From Rhodocyclaceae bacterium (lineage in GTDB: Bacteria > Pseudomonadota > Gammaproteobacteria > Burkholderiales > Rhodocyclaceae): a stretch of DNA of 64,000 nucleotides. Each line of letters opens with the position of its first letter. The stretch's first letter is position 1. Under the pieces are notes generated by a model. That model was not told the origin of the DNA. It saw only the letters and a list, made by a program, of their open reading frames with translations, and made no database searches. The position numbers and the translations under genes are program-made. The DNA lies in assembly GCA_013388985.1 (NCBI GenBank), contig JACAEF010000030.1:1-64000 (forward strand), given 5' to 3'. Positions 25,012 through 33,707 of the stretch are shown one piece after another.

Positions 25012-25643
25012 CGACGGTCGTCCTCCTGCATGGCTGGGGCTTTGATGCCTCGCTCTGGGATGCGGTGCGCGCGCGGCTGCCCGCGCGCCTTTCCGTCACG
25101 GCCCTCGACTTCGGCTTCTTCGGCGAGGAACGCCTGAAAGTCGGCGCTGGTGAGACGGCACTCGCCGTGGGCCACTCGCTCGGCGCGCTCTGGTGGCTCG
25201 TCCAAAGCGACATGCCTTGGCGACGGCTGCTGTGCATCAACGGCTTTCCGCGCTTCACCGAAACGGATGACTTCGCGCCGGCCGTCGCGCCGCGCGTCCT
25301 TTCCCGCATGCGGCAGCAGTTCCAGCGCGACCCCGCCGGCGTGCTCACCGATTTTCACGCGCGCTGCGGCGGCCACGCGCCGACGGGCGCACCGAATGCC
25401 GCGCGGCTTGCCGCCGGCCTCGGCTGGCTCGCCGAGTGGGACGGCCGCGCGACACTCGCCGCGCGCCGCAGCGATGTCGTCGCGCTCGCCGGGGCGCACG
25501 ACCCCATCGTGCCCGCCGCGATGAGCGCGATGGCCTTCGGCGCGGAGGGCGCGGTCGAATTCATCGACGCGCCGGGGCATCTCTTGCCGCTCACCCATCC
25601 CGAGGTGTGCGCCGACTGGATCGAAAGACTCACGAATGCGTAA
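25008..25643 (+). CDS. bioH: Pimeloyl-ACP methyl ester esterase-like alpha/beta hydrolase BioH
   Basis: BioH removes the methyl group from pimeloyl-ACP methyl ester. The 211-residue protein has LLHGWGFDASLW, the nucleophile elbow GHSLG (Ser57), Asp in GAHDPIVP and His in APGHLLPL. It is shorter than E. coli BioH (256). A copy of the dispersed repeat encodes residues 44-51 (K-V-G-A-G-E-T-A) directly before the nucleophile strand, where a helix normally lies. Position between bioF and bioC supports the role. The start is GTG, overlapping the bioF stop. Confidence 0.88.
   Translation: MTTVVLLHGWGFDASLWDAVRARLPARLSVTALDFGFFGEERLKVGAGETALAVGHSLGALWWLVQSDMPWRRLLCINGFPRFTETDDFAPAVAPRVLSRMRQQFQRDPAGVLTDFHARCGGHAPTGAPNAARLAAGLGWLAEWDGRATLAARRSDVVALAGAHDPIVPAAMSAMAFGAEGAVEFIDAPGHLLPLTHPEVCADWIERLTNA
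25137..25161 (+). repeat. 25 bp dispersed repeat, copy 5 (inside bioH)
   Basis: In-frame sense copy with centre TGAG, encoding K-V-G-A-G-E-T-A six residues before the GHSLG nucleophile elbow. Confidence 0.9.
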
Positions 25644-26571
25644 TGGAGAGAAGGAAGCGCCGGCGCCGGGCCGTCCCAAGCCGGCGCGGCACGCGCCGAA
25701 TGGCGCAATCCGCGACGATCGAGCCACGGAGGCGCCCGTGATATCGAGCGCAGCGAGCAAACAAGAACCCCCCGCGAGGGGGGGGAAGGGGGGCGGGCCC
25801 AGCATTGCGGCGCGTTTCGCAGCCGCCGCGCCGAGCTACGACGCCCACTCGGCGGCGCAGCGCCACGCCGCGCAAAAGCTCGCCGAGCGCCTCGTCACCC
25901 TCGCGCTGCCGCCGCGTCCGCGCGTGCTCGAAATCGGCTGCGGCACCGGGCACCTGACCGAGCTGCTCGCGCTGCACCTGCCGGGCGCGTGGATCCTCGC
26001 CACCGATATCGCGCCGGCGATGGTCGCGGCCTGCCGGTCGCGGCTCGACACCAATCCACGCATCGACTTCGCCGTCATGGACGGATGCCGTCCTGCCAGC
26101 GCCGACTTCGACGCGCGCCGTCCCGCGCGTTTCGCCGGTTTCGACCTGATCTGCGGCAACCTCGTCGCGCAATGGTTCGACGATCTGCCCACCGCCCTGG
26201 CCGGACTCTCCGCCCTGCTCGCGCCCGGCGGCGTGCTGCTCCTCTCCCTGCCCGGGAGCGCGACCTTCGTTGAGTGGCGCGCGGCCCACGCGGCGCACGG
26301 TCTCAAGTCCGGCACGCGGATCTTGCCCAGCCGGGAGGCTTGCCTGGCCGCCCTGCCGCCGGGCGATAATCGCATCGAAACTGAGCAATGGCGCGATACT
26401 CATGCGCATGGCATCGACTTCCTGCGCGCCTTGCGCGCGATCGGCGCCGATACGCCCGCCCCCGGCCATGTGCCGCTCACGCCCGGCCAGCTGCGCCGCG
26501 TGCTTCGCACGCTGGGGCCCGCGCCGCGGCTGACCTACGAGCTCCTTTATCTCACGCATCGCCGGACATGA
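25636..26571 (+). CDS. bioC: Malonyl-ACP O-methyltransferase BioC
   Basis: SAM-dependent methyltransferase that starts pimelate synthesis. The core begins at about residue 56 (IAARFAAAAPSYDAHSAAQ), with SAM motif I VLEIGCGTGHLTELL at about 97-111. Residues 151-158 (C-R-P-A-S-A-D-F) come from an antisense copy of the dispersed repeat in the loop before FDLICGNLVAQW. The first 55 residues are low-complexity and include a G-run encoded stretch; the true start may be further in (a GTG at about 25738). It overlaps bioH by 8 bases and azlC by 4. Confidence 0.9.
   Translation: MRNGEKEAPAPGRPKPARHAPNGAIRDDRATEAPVISSAASKQEPPARGGKGGGPSIAARFAAAAPSYDAHSAAQRHAAQKLAERLVTLALPPRPRVLEIGCGTGHLTELLALHLPGAWILATDIAPAMVAACRSRLDTNPRIDFAVMDGCRPASADFDARRPARFAGFDLICGNLVAQWFDDLPTALAGLSALLAPGGVLLLSLPGSATFVEWRAAHAAHGLKSGTRILPSREACLAALPPGDNRIETEQWRDTHAHGIDFLRALRAIGADTPAPGHVPLTPGQLRRVLRTLGPAPRLTYELLYLTHRRT
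26085..26109 (-). repeat. 25 bp dispersed repeat, copy 6 (inside bioC)
   Basis: In-frame copy in antisense orientation, read as C-R-P-A-S-A-D-F. The last base of the A-tract end is changed. Confidence 0.85.
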
Positions 26572-27248
26572 CACGAAGCTCGGCCTTCCTCCTCGGCGTG
26601 CGCGCCCTCCTGCCGATGCTGCTCGGCGTCGCGCCCTTCGGCGTGATCTACGGTGTCGTCGCGCTGCAAAGCGGCATTCCGCCTTTGGCGGCCTTTCTGA
26701 TGTCCTCGCTGGTGTTCGCCGGCTCGGCACAGTTTCTGCTGGCGCAACTGATCGGCGCCGGCGCCCCGGCCTTGTTGATGGTCGGCGCCGTGGGGCTCAT
26801 CAACCTGCGCCATGCGCTCTACAGCGCCTCGGTCGCGCCGGCGCTCGCCGCCTTGCCGCGCCGCTGGAAGCTCCTGCTTTCCTACCTGCTCACCGACGAG
26901 GCCTATGCCGCCGCGATCCCGCATCTGTTGGCCCAGCCGCGTTCGCCGCAGGCGCACTGGATTCTTTTCGGCGCCGGGTTCGCGCTCTGGGCCGGCTGGC
27001 AGCTTGCGACGCTCGCCGGCGTGCTGGCGGGCAGCCTGCTGCCCGGCGATCTCGGCCTCGACTTCGCGCTGCCGCTCACCTTCATCAGTATCGTCGTGCC
27101 GCTCGTCGACAGCCGCGCGCGGCTCGTCGCCGCGATCGTGGCCGGCACGGCCGCCGTGCTCGCCGCCGGCCTGCCTTACAAGACGGGGCTGTTCGCCGCC
27201 GCGCTGGCCGGGCTGGCCGCCGGTGCGCTGATTGGAGAGAAGAAATGA
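26568..27248 (+). CDS. azlC: AzlC family branched-chain amino acid exporter subunit
   Basis: Large subunit of a two-gene exporter of the LIV-E (AzlC/YgaZ) family, which exports branched-chain amino acids or related compounds. The 226 residues form about seven hydrophobic segments and show the family patterns PFGVIYG and FAGSAQFLL, plus the N-LRHALY motif. The ATG overlaps the bioC stop (ATGA), so it is co-transcribed with the biotin genes although no functional link is obvious. Longer frames upstream are inside bioC. Confidence 0.92.
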   Translation: MTRSSAFLLGVRALLPMLLGVAPFGVIYGVVALQSGIPPLAAFLMSSLVFAGSAQFLLAQLIGAGAPALLMVGAVGLINLRHALYSASVAPALAALPRRWKLLLSYLLTDEAYAAAIPHLLAQPRSPQAHWILFGAGFALWAGWQLATLAGVLAGSLLPGDLGLDFALPLTFISIVVPLVDSRARLVAAIVAGTAAVLAAGLPYKTGLFAAALAGLAAGALIGEKK

Positions 27249-27556
27249 GCTGGCTGCCGCTGTGGCTCGCCTGCGGGCTCGTCACCTTCCTGATCCGCTA
27301 TTCGTTCATCGCGCTCGAAGGCCACTACCGGCCGCCGGCCTGGTTCATCCGCATGTTGCCCTTCGTGCCGATCGCGGCACTCACCGCGATCACCGCGCCG
27401 GAGCTGCTGCTGGTCGCGGGCAAGCTGCAAGTCGCCGACAACCCGCGCTTCTGGGCCGGTCTCGTCGCGATCGCCGTAGCAGCCGTCTGGAAAAACACGC
27501 TCGCCACCATCGCCAGCGGCTTCATCGCGCTCTGGCTGCTGCAGCGGCTTACGTGA
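27245..27556 (+). CDS. azlD: AzlD family membrane protein
   Basis: Small partner of AzlC, 103 residues with three to four hydrophobic segments and the family pattern LVTFLIRYSFIALEG near the start. It overlaps azlC by 4 bases. Its TGA stop lies at the edge of a dispersed-repeat copy (TGAAACTCGG). Confidence 0.9.
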   Translation: MSWLPLWLACGLVTFLIRYSFIALEGHYRPPAWFIRMLPFVPIAALTAITAPELLLVAGKLQVADNPRFWAGLVAIAVAAVWKNTLATIASGFIALWLLQRLT

Positions 27557-27580
27557 AACTCGGCGCTGGCAAGACGGCAC
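27556..27580 (+). repeat. 25 bp dispersed repeat, copy 7 (azlD stop)
   Basis: Sense copy with centre CAAG; its first A is the last base of the azlD TGA stop. One base differs on the left (AAACTC). Confidence 0.9.
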
Positions 27581-27626
27581 GGCTTTGAATAGACTTCGCG
27601 TCTCGTCACTTTCAGCCCTGCCGACA

Positions 27627-28634
27627 ATGAACAACGACAAGGCAGATCGCCTGCTCACCCTCTACCGCACGATGGCGCGCATCCGCGCCTTCGAGAACGC
27701 CGCCGAGGAAGCCAGCCGCGGCTGCGTCGCCGCCTTTGGCAGCAGCGTCACCGGCACGGCGTCGGTGCGCGGCCCGCTGCACCTGTCGACCGGGCAGGAA
27801 GCCGTCGCCGCCGGCGTCTGCGCCTGCCTCGACAAATCCGATTATCTGACTTCGACGCACCGGGGGCATGGACACACGCTCGCCAAGGGCGCGGACACCA
27901 CGGCGATGATGGGCGAGCTCTTTGGCCGCGCGACCGGCACCAACCACGGCAAGGGCGGCTCGATGCACATCGCCGACTTCTCGGTCGGCATGCTGGGCGC
28001 CAATGGCGTCGTCGCGGCAGGGATTCCGATCGCCGTCGGCGCCGCGCATTCGGCGAAGATCCGTGGCAGCGGCCAGATCGTCGCCTGCTTCTTCGGCGAC
28101 GGCGCGATCAACCGCGGTCCCTTCCTCGAAGGGCTGAACTGGGCGAAGGTCTATGAACTGCCGGTATTGTTCGTCTGCGAGGACAACCGTTACTCGGCGA
28201 CCACCGCGACGCAGACGATGACCGCCGGCGCCGGCGCCGCCGCGCGCGCCGAGAGCCTCGGCATCCCAGCGGTCAGCGTCGATGGCAACGACGTGCTGGC
28301 CGTGCATGAAGCCGCCGTGCAACTCGTCGCCGAGATCCGCGCCGGCTTCGGGCCGCGTCTCCTGCATGCAGTCACTTATCGCGTCAAAGGCCATGTCTCG
28401 GTCGACCCGGCCGCCTACCGTGACCCAGGCGAGGTCGAGGCGGCGCTGGCGAGTGACCCGTTGCGGCTCGCCGCCACGCGGCTCGCGGCGCTCGGCATCG
28501 ACGTCGCCGCGATCGATGCCGAAGCGAAGGCGGAGATCGATGCCGCCGTCGCCGCCGCGCTCGCCGCGCCTTATCCGCCGCCGGAAGCGGCTTTCACCGA
28601 CATCCAGGACACCGGAGCGGGCCAATGGCAGTGA
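27627..28634 (+). CDS. 2-oxoacid (pyruvate/acetoin) dehydrogenase E1 component, alpha subunit
   Basis: Thiamine-diphosphate enzyme subunit of the PdhA/AcoA family. It contains THRGHGHTLAKG, the GG-MHI motif, and the TPP-Mg site GDGAINRGPFLEGLNWA...EDN. The start ATG at 27627 gives 335 residues, the usual size. It overlaps the beta subunit by 10 bases. No E2 or E3 gene follows. AcoA-type (acetoin) or pyruvate specificity cannot be decided from sequence alone; the adjoining TRAP transporter suggests a carboxylate substrate. Confidence 0.88.
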   Translation: MNNDKADRLLTLYRTMARIRAFENAAEEASRGCVAAFGSSVTGTASVRGPLHLSTGQEAVAAGVCACLDKSDYLTSTHRGHGHTLAKGADTTAMMGELFGRATGTNHGKGGSMHIADFSVGMLGANGVVAAGIPIAVGAAHSAKIRGSGQIVACFFGDGAINRGPFLEGLNWAKVYELPVLFVCEDNRYSATTATQTMTAGAGAAARAESLGIPAVSVDGNDVLAVHEAAVQLVAEIRAGFGPRLLHAVTYRVKGHVSVDPAAYRDPGEVEAALASDPLRLAATRLAALGIDVAAIDAEAKAEIDAAVAAALAAPYPPPEAAFTDIQDTGAGQWQ

Positions 28635-29584
28635 TGAGCTATGCCCAAGCCGCCTGCAACGCACTCGCGAGTGCGATGCGCGCCGATCCCGCCGTCGTCG
28701 CGCTCGGCGAGGATATCGGCCGCGGCGGCATCTTCGGCCAGTATGCCGGCCTGCAGCAGGAATTCGGCCCTGAGCGCGTGATCGACGCGCCGATTTCCGA
28801 GGCGGCGATCATGGGCGCGGCCGTCGGCATGGCGCTCACGGGCATGAAGCCCGTGGTCGAGATGCGCGTCGCCGACTTCGCGCTCTGCGCAATCGACGAG
28901 ATCGTCAACCAGGCCGCCAAGAACCGCTACATGTTCGGCGGCCAGGGCCGCGTGCCGCTCGTCGCCCGGCTGCCGATCGGCATCTGGGCTGCTTCGGCCG
29001 CCCAGCATTCGCAATCCTTCGAAGCCTGGTTCGCCCACATCCCCGGCCTCGTCGTCGTCGCGCCGGCCACGCCCGCCGACAACCATGCGCTACTCACGGC
29101 AGCGCTCGCCTGCGGCGATCCGGTCATCTACATGGAGCACAAGATGCTCTGGGGCATGACGGGCGAGGTCGATACCACCGCCACCGCCAAGCTCGGCAAG
29201 GCAGAAATCGTGCGCCCCGGCCATGATGTCACGCTGGTGAGCTGGTCGAAACAGGTGCATGTCGCGCTCGAAGCCGCGCAGCTCGCCGAAGCCAAAGGGC
29301 TGTCGGTCGAGGTGATCGACCTGCGCACGCTCTGGCCCTGGGACCGCGCGACGGTGCTCGGCTCTGCTGCCCGCACCGGCCGGGCGCTGGTGACACACGA
29401 AGCGGTGCAGGCGGCCGGCTTCGGCGCCGAGATCGCCGCGACGATCGCCGAGGAACTCGGCATCCCGGTCAAGCGCGTCGGCGCGCCGCGCATCCCGGTC
29501 GGCTATGCACCGACGCTCGAAGCCGCCGCCCACGTGCCGGCGGCGCGGATCCTCGATGCGCTCTGCAAACTCAAGCCATGCTAG
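28625..29584 (+). CDS. 2-oxoacid (pyruvate/acetoin) dehydrogenase E1 component, beta subunit
   Basis: PdhB/AcoB family, 319 residues: GEDIGRGGIFG, the PISEAAIMGAAVGMA motif containing the Glu that activates thiamine diphosphate, and the C-terminal transketolase domain with VIDLRTLWPWD. With the alpha subunit it forms the decarboxylating E1. The pair is followed within 45 bases by a TRAP transporter operon. The lipoyl E2 must be encoded elsewhere. Confidence 0.9.
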   Translation: MAVMSYAQAACNALASAMRADPAVVALGEDIGRGGIFGQYAGLQQEFGPERVIDAPISEAAIMGAAVGMALTGMKPVVEMRVADFALCAIDEIVNQAAKNRYMFGGQGRVPLVARLPIGIWAASAAQHSQSFEAWFAHIPGLVVVAPATPADNHALLTAALACGDPVIYMEHKMLWGMTGEVDTTATAKLGKAEIVRPGHDVTLVSWSKQVHVALEAAQLAEAKGLSVEVIDLRTLWPWDRATVLGSAARTGRALVTHEAVQAAGFGAEIAATIAEELGIPVKRVGAPRIPVGYAPTLEAAAHVPAARILDALCKLKPC

Positions 29585-29627
29585 GCTGCATGGCCATCGC
29601 TCAACGCCAACACAAAGGAGACCCTTC

Positions 29628-30650
29628 ATGCTGCGCAGAACCCTGTTGATGACGCTTTCCGCCGTCGCCTTGACCGCCGCCCTTCCGGCTGCCGCGCAAA
29701 CGAAGTACGCACCCGAATACCGCCTCTCCACCGTCGTCGGTACCGCCTTCCCGTGGGGCAAAGGTGGCGAGATCTGGGCCAATCTGGTGCGCGAGCGCAC
29801 CCAGGGCCGCATCAACATCAAGCTCTACCCGGGCGTCTCGCTCGTCGCCGGCGACCAGACGCGCGAATTCACCGCGATCCGCCAGGGCGTCATCGACCTG
29901 GCGATCGGCTCGACGATCAACTGGTCGCCGCAGGTCAAGGAACTCAACCTGTTCTCGCTGCCCTTCCTGATGCCCGACTACAAGGCGATCGATGCGCTGA
30001 CACAGGGCGAGGTCGGCAAGGAGATCTTCAAGACGCTCGAAAAGAACGGCGTCGTGCCGCTCGCCTGGGGCGAGAACGGCTACCGCGAGCTTTCCAACTC
30101 GAAGCGGCCGATCCGCACGCCCGAGGACATGAAGGGCCTCAAATTCCGCGTCGTCGGTTCGCCGATCTTCAACGAGACCTTCACCGCGCTGGGCGCCAAC
30201 CCGACGCAGATGAGCTGGGCCGACGCCCAGCCCGCTCTCGCTTCCGGCGCCGTCGATGGCCAGGAAAACCCGCTGACCATCTTCACCGCCGCGAAACTGC
30301 ACACCGTCGGCCAGAAATACCTCACCCTCTGGGGCTATGTCGCCGACCCGCTGATCTTCGTCGTCAACAAGGAAGTCTGGGCGAGCTGGACGCCGGAAGA
30401 CCAGAAGATCGTGCGCGAAGCCGCCGTCGAGGCCGGCCGGCAGGTCATCGAGATGGCGAGAAAAGGCCTCGTGCCGCCCGATTTGTCGATGATCGCCACG
30501 GTCGAAGGCCTCGGCGTCAATGTCGTCAAGTTGACGCCGGAAGAGCGTGCCGCCTTCGTCAAGGCGACGCGCAAGGTCTATGACAAGTGGGCCAAGACCA
30601 TCGGTCCCGATCTCGTCAAGAAAGCCGAACAGGCGATCGCCGCCCGCTGA
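29628..30650 (+). CDS. dctP: TRAP transporter substrate-binding protein DctP
   Basis: Periplasmic solute receptor of a TRAP carboxylate transporter. Residues 1-23 are a signal peptide ending AAAQ. The mature protein has the DctP pattern G-GG-FTAI-QG-ID-, the VVGSPIFNETFTALGANPT region around the conserved substrate-binding Arg (KFRVVGS), and the DGQENPLTIF motif. The ATG at 29628 has an AAAGGAG site. It is likely to bind a C4-dicarboxylate or 2-oxoacid; the neighbouring E1 genes favour a 2-oxoacid, as inference. Confidence 0.92.
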   Translation: MLRRTLLMTLSAVALTAALPAAAQTKYAPEYRLSTVVGTAFPWGKGGEIWANLVRERTQGRINIKLYPGVSLVAGDQTREFTAIRQGVIDLAIGSTINWSPQVKELNLFSLPFLMPDYKAIDALTQGEVGKEIFKTLEKNGVVPLAWGENGYRELSNSKRPIRTPEDMKGLKFRVVGSPIFNETFTALGANPTQMSWADAQPALASGAVDGQENPLTIFTAAKLHTVGQKYLTLWGYVADPLIFVVNKEVWASWTPEDQKIVREAAVEAGRQVIEMARKGLVPPDLSMIATVEGLGVNVVKLTPEERAAFVKATRKVYDKWAKTIGPDLVKKAEQAIAAR

Positions 30651-30661
30651 GCCAGGAGAGG

Positions 30662-31201
30662 ATGGCGGAAACGGCCCGCCATCCAACGGTTTCGATGAAC
30701 GACTCGCCGCACCCGGCCGGCCACGCCGGCCCTGACCGCCCCCGCATCCCGGTTCGCTTCGAAGAGTTTTTCGCCGCGCTGGCGATGGCGCTGATCTGCC
30801 TGATCACCTTCGCCAACGTCATCGTGCGTTACTTCACCGACGAATCCTTCGCCTTCACCGAGGAGTTCTCGGTCTTCCTGATGGTGGTGCTGACCTTCTT
30901 CGGCGCCGCGGCGGCCTTCGCCAAGAATACGCACATCCGCATGAGCTTCTTCGTCGACAAATTGCCGCCGCGCCTCGCACTCTGGATCGAGCGCCTGGTG
31001 ATGCTCGTCGCGCTCGCGTTGTTCGCGTTGATCGCCTTCTACGGCGTGCGCCTGCTGATGGACGACTGGAATTACGAGACCACGTCGCCCGGCATCGGCA
31101 TCCCGCAGTGGCTCTACACGCTCTGGCTGCCGCTGCTGTCGGCGCTGATCGTCTTGCGCATCGCCGGGCGCCTTGTGCGTCTGTGGCGCCACCGTCCATG
31201 A
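30662..31201 (+). CDS. dctQ: TRAP transporter small membrane subunit DctQ
   Basis: Four membrane segments in 179 residues, with the DctQ pattern E-F-A-ALICLITFANVIVRY near the first helix. I chose the ATG at 30662 because it follows AGGAGAGG; a later ATG at 30695 is possible. The stop overlaps the dctM start (ATGA), giving the standard dctPQM order. Confidence 0.9.
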   Translation: MAETARHPTVSMNDSPHPAGHAGPDRPRIPVRFEEFFAALAMALICLITFANVIVRYFTDESFAFTEEFSVFLMVVLTFFGAAAAFAKNTHIRMSFFVDKLPPRLALWIERLVMLVALALFALIAFYGVRLLMDDWNYETTSPGIGIPQWLYTLWLPLLSALIVLRIAGRLVRLWRHRP

Positions 31202-32484
31202 TCGCTGGCAGCCTGATCCTGTTTCTCGGCTTCGCGCTGCTCTTGGCGCTCGGCGCGCCGCTCGCCGTCGCCCTCGGCGCCGCCGGCACCGCCGTGATCC
31301 TGGCCGAGGGGCTCGGCATCATGTCGGTGCCAACCAACGTCTATGCCGGCATCGCCAAGTATCCGCTGCTCGCCCTGCCGGTGTTCGTGCTCGCCGGCAT
31401 GATCTTCGAGCGCGCCGGCGTGGCGCTGCGCATCGTCAATTTCACCGCTGCCGTCGTCGGCAACCGGCGCGGCGCCCAGGGCCTCGTCGCCGTGCTGGTC
31501 TGCATGTTCCTCGGCGGCATTTCCGGTTCCGGCCCGGCCGACGCCGCCGCCGTGGCGATGGTGATGATCCCCGGCATGGCGAAACAGGGCTACCCGCGCG
31601 CCTTCTCGGCAAGCCTGATCGCGGCCGCCGGCTCGACCGCGATCCTGATCCCGCCCTCGATCGCCTTCATCGTCTATAGCATCCTCGTGCCTGCCGCGAG
31701 TGTGCCGGCGCTGTTCGCCGCCGGACTGATTCCGGGCATGCTGGCCGGCCTGGCCCTGCTGATCCCGGTGTTCTATCTCTCGCTGCGCGAAGGCTGGGGC
31801 GCCGGTGCCAGCGAGGACAAGACCCCGGTCTGGCAAAGCTTCCGGGAGGCGAGCTGGGGACTGCTGGCACCGGTGATCATCCTCGGCGGCCTGCGCTCGG
31901 GGATGTTCACGCCCACCGAGGCCGCGGTGATCGCGGTGTTCTACGGCTTTTTCGTCGGCGTGTTCGTCTATCGCTCGCTCTCCTGGCGCGACGTCTATGA
32001 CGTGCTGGTCCAGTCGGCGGAAATCTCCGCCGTGGTGATGATCATCATCTCGCTGGCCGGCGTGTTCGCCCATGCCGGCGCGACGCTCGGCGCCTTCGAC
32101 GCCTTCGCCCGGGCGCTGATCGGCATCACCGCGAACGAGACGCTGATGCTGGCGATGATCATGGTGATGCTGCTCATCGCCGGCATGCTCCTCGACGCGG
32201 TGTCGATCTTCCTCGTCTTCCTGCCGATCCTGATTCCCATCGCCCAGGCGTTCCACTGGGACCTGGTCTGGTTCGGGGTGCTGATGACGATGAACATGGC
32301 GATCGGCCAATTCACTCCGCCGATGGCGGTCAACCTGATGGTGACCTCGCGCATCGCCGGCATCTCGATCGAATCGACCGTGCGCTGGGTGCTCTGGTTC
32401 GTCGTCGCGATGCTCCTCGCCTTGATCCTCGTCGCCGCCCTGCCCCAGCTCGCCCTCTGGCTGCCACGCACGCTCGGCTACTGA
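31198..32484 (+). CDS. dctM: TRAP transporter large permease DctM
   Basis: 428-residue, about 12-helix permease with the family patterns FLGGISGSGPADAAAV, STAILIPPSIAFIVY and GMFTPTEAAVIAVFY. It uses the Na+ gradient together with DctP and DctQ. The ATG at 31198 overlaps dctQ. A dispersed repeat lies 14 bases after the stop. Confidence 0.95.
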   Translation: MIAGSLILFLGFALLLALGAPLAVALGAAGTAVILAEGLGIMSVPTNVYAGIAKYPLLALPVFVLAGMIFERAGVALRIVNFTAAVVGNRRGAQGLVAVLVCMFLGGISGSGPADAAAVAMVMIPGMAKQGYPRAFSASLIAAAGSTAILIPPSIAFIVYSILVPAASVPALFAAGLIPGMLAGLALLIPVFYLSLREGWGAGASEDKTPVWQSFREASWGLLAPVIILGGLRSGMFTPTEAAVIAVFYGFFVGVFVYRSLSWRDVYDVLVQSAEISAVVMIIISLAGVFAHAGATLGAFDAFARALIGITANETLMLAMIMVMLLIAGMLLDAVSIFLVFLPILIPIAQAFHWDLVWFGVLMTMNMAIGQFTPPMAVNLMVTSRIAGISIESTVRWVLWFVVAMLLALILVAALPQLALWLPRTLGY

Positions 32485-32497
32485 AGGCAGACGTACG

Positions 32498-32522
32498 AAA
32501 CTCGGCGCTGACAGGACGGCAC
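32498..32522 (+). repeat. 25 bp dispersed repeat, copy 8 (between dctM and queF)
   Basis: Intergenic copy with two changes (AAACTC; centre ACAGG). It is followed at once by CCTATAAT, so it sits just upstream of the likely queF -10 box. Confidence 0.88.
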
Positions 32523-32524
32523 CC

Positions 32525-32530
32525 TATAAT
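32525..32530 (+). promoter_or_regulatory. Likely -10 box of queF
   Basis: TATAAT 30 bases before the queF start. No good -35 hexamer is present 16-18 bases upstream because the dispersed repeat occupies that space. No preQ1 riboswitch-like structure is evident in this 75-base gap. Confidence 0.4.
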
Positions 32531-32559
32531 CCCGGTTCGCTTTTCGATCCCTGCCCGCC

Positions 32560-32979
32560 ATGCCCTCCCAGCCCTCGAAGACCCTCGAAACCTTCCCCAA
32601 TCCGGCCCCGCAGCGCGATTACCGGATCCACATGGAGATCCCGGAATTCACCTGCCTGTGCCCGAAGACCGGCCAGCCCGATTTCGCCGTGCTCACCCTC
32701 GACTACGTCCCGGACAGGCTGTGCGTCGAGCTCAAAAGCCTGAAGCTCTATATCTGGAGCTTCCGCGACGAGGGGCATTTCCATGAGGACGTGACGAACC
32801 GCATCCTCGACGATCTGGTCCGCGCCACCAAGCCCCGCTTCATGCGGCTCACCGCCCGTTTCTTTGTTCGCGGCGGCATCTTCACCAACGTCGTCGCCGA
32901 GTATCGCAAGAAGGGCTGGAAACCCGCGCCGAGAGTCGAGCTCGACGACTTTCCGCCGCAATCGAACACGCGCGGCTGA
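32560..32979 (+). CDS. queF: NADPH-dependent 7-cyano-7-deazaguanine reductase QueF
   Basis: Reduces preQ0 to preQ1 in queuosine synthesis. The 139 residues correspond to the short YkvM-type enzyme: catalytic Cys34 in [11 protein letters not shown] with Asp41, the Glu/Lys-rich [16 protein letters not shown] motif that binds NADPH, and FHED. Other queuosine genes are not in this window. The gene is followed 2 bases later by a membrane-protein gene. Confidence 0.96.
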   Translation: MPSQPSKTLETFPNPAPQRDYRIHMEIPEFTCLCPKTGQPDFAVLTLDYVPDRLCVELKSLKLYIWSFRDEGHFHEDVTNRILDDLVRATKPRFMRLTARFFVRGGIFTNVVAEYRKKGWKPAPRVELDDFPPQSNTRG

Positions 32980-32981
32980 GC

Positions 32982-33707
32982 ATGCTTCCTCGCCCCTTCG
33001 GCTTTGCGGACATCGCTCGCGCGCTGGCCGAGGGCTGGACGCTGACGAAGGCGACGCTCGGCGCCAGCCTCGCCTATGCAGGCCTGTTCACGCTGATCGG
33101 CGCGCTCATCCTCGGCGGTCTGCTGCTGCAGGGTTTCACGCCTTTCGTCGTCGCAGCGGCGGGCGCCTTCATGCTCGTGGGCCCGGCCATCCTCGCCGGC
33201 TTCTTCGGCATCGCGCGCGCGCATGAGGCCGGCGCCAAAGTCGGCGCTGGTGACACGGCACGGGGTTTCGCTTCCGCCGCCCCGGCGCTCTGGGCGCTTG
33301 CGCTCGTCTGCGCGCTGCTGTTCATGATCTTCGTCACCGATGCTGCGATCCTCTACAGCTATATGGTCGGTGGCGCGCCGGTCTGGCTCGCCGACCTGAT
33401 CCCGGTCGCACCGGGCGTGGCGAGCTTCCTGTTCTGGGGCGCGGTCTCGGGCTTCGCGATCGCCTTCCTGCTCTACTGCGTCTCGGCCTTTTCGGCGCCA
33501 CTTTTGCTCGAGCGCCGCGCCGGCCTGGTCGATGCCGTCGTCGCCAGCGTGCGCGCCGTGTTCGGCAATTTTTTGCCGGCGATGGCTTGGGCCCTCCTTC
33601 TCTCCCTGATCATCATCGGCAGCATCCTGCTCTTGCCGCTGTTGCCGCTCACCCTGCCGTGGCTCGCCTACGCCAGCCGCGCGCTCTATCGCCGCGTTTT
33701 CCCATGA
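32982..33707 (+). CDS. BPSS1780/DUF2189-type membrane protein
   Basis: 241-residue hydrophobic protein with five to six predicted membrane helices, resembling the BPSS1780/DUF2189 family common in betaproteobacteria (function unknown). Residues 86-93 (K-V-G-A-G-D-T-A) are encoded by a sense copy of the dispersed repeat, located between the second and third helices. It overlaps dapC by 4 bases. Confidence 0.8.
   Translation: MLPRPFGFADIARALAEGWTLTKATLGASLAYAGLFTLIGALILGGLLLQGFTPFVVAAAGAFMLVGPAILAGFFGIARAHEAGAKVGAGDTARGFASAAPALWALALVCALLFMIFVTDAAILYSYMVGGAPVWLADLIPVAPGVASFLFWGAVSGFAIAFLLYCVSAFSAPLLLERRAGLVDAVVASVRAVFGNFLPAMAWALLLSLIIIGSILLLPLLPLTLPWLAYASRALYRRVFP
33237..33261 (+). repeat. 25 bp dispersed repeat, copy 9 (inside membrane protein)
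   Basis: In-frame sense copy with centre TGAC, encoding K-V-G-A-G-D-T-A in a loop between two hydrophobic helices. Confidence 0.9.

Noticed and set aside
32485-32559. preQ1 riboswitch upstream of queF
   Set aside because: The gap is only 75 bases, mostly the dispersed repeat, and lacks the A-rich pseudoknot of preQ1 riboswitches.
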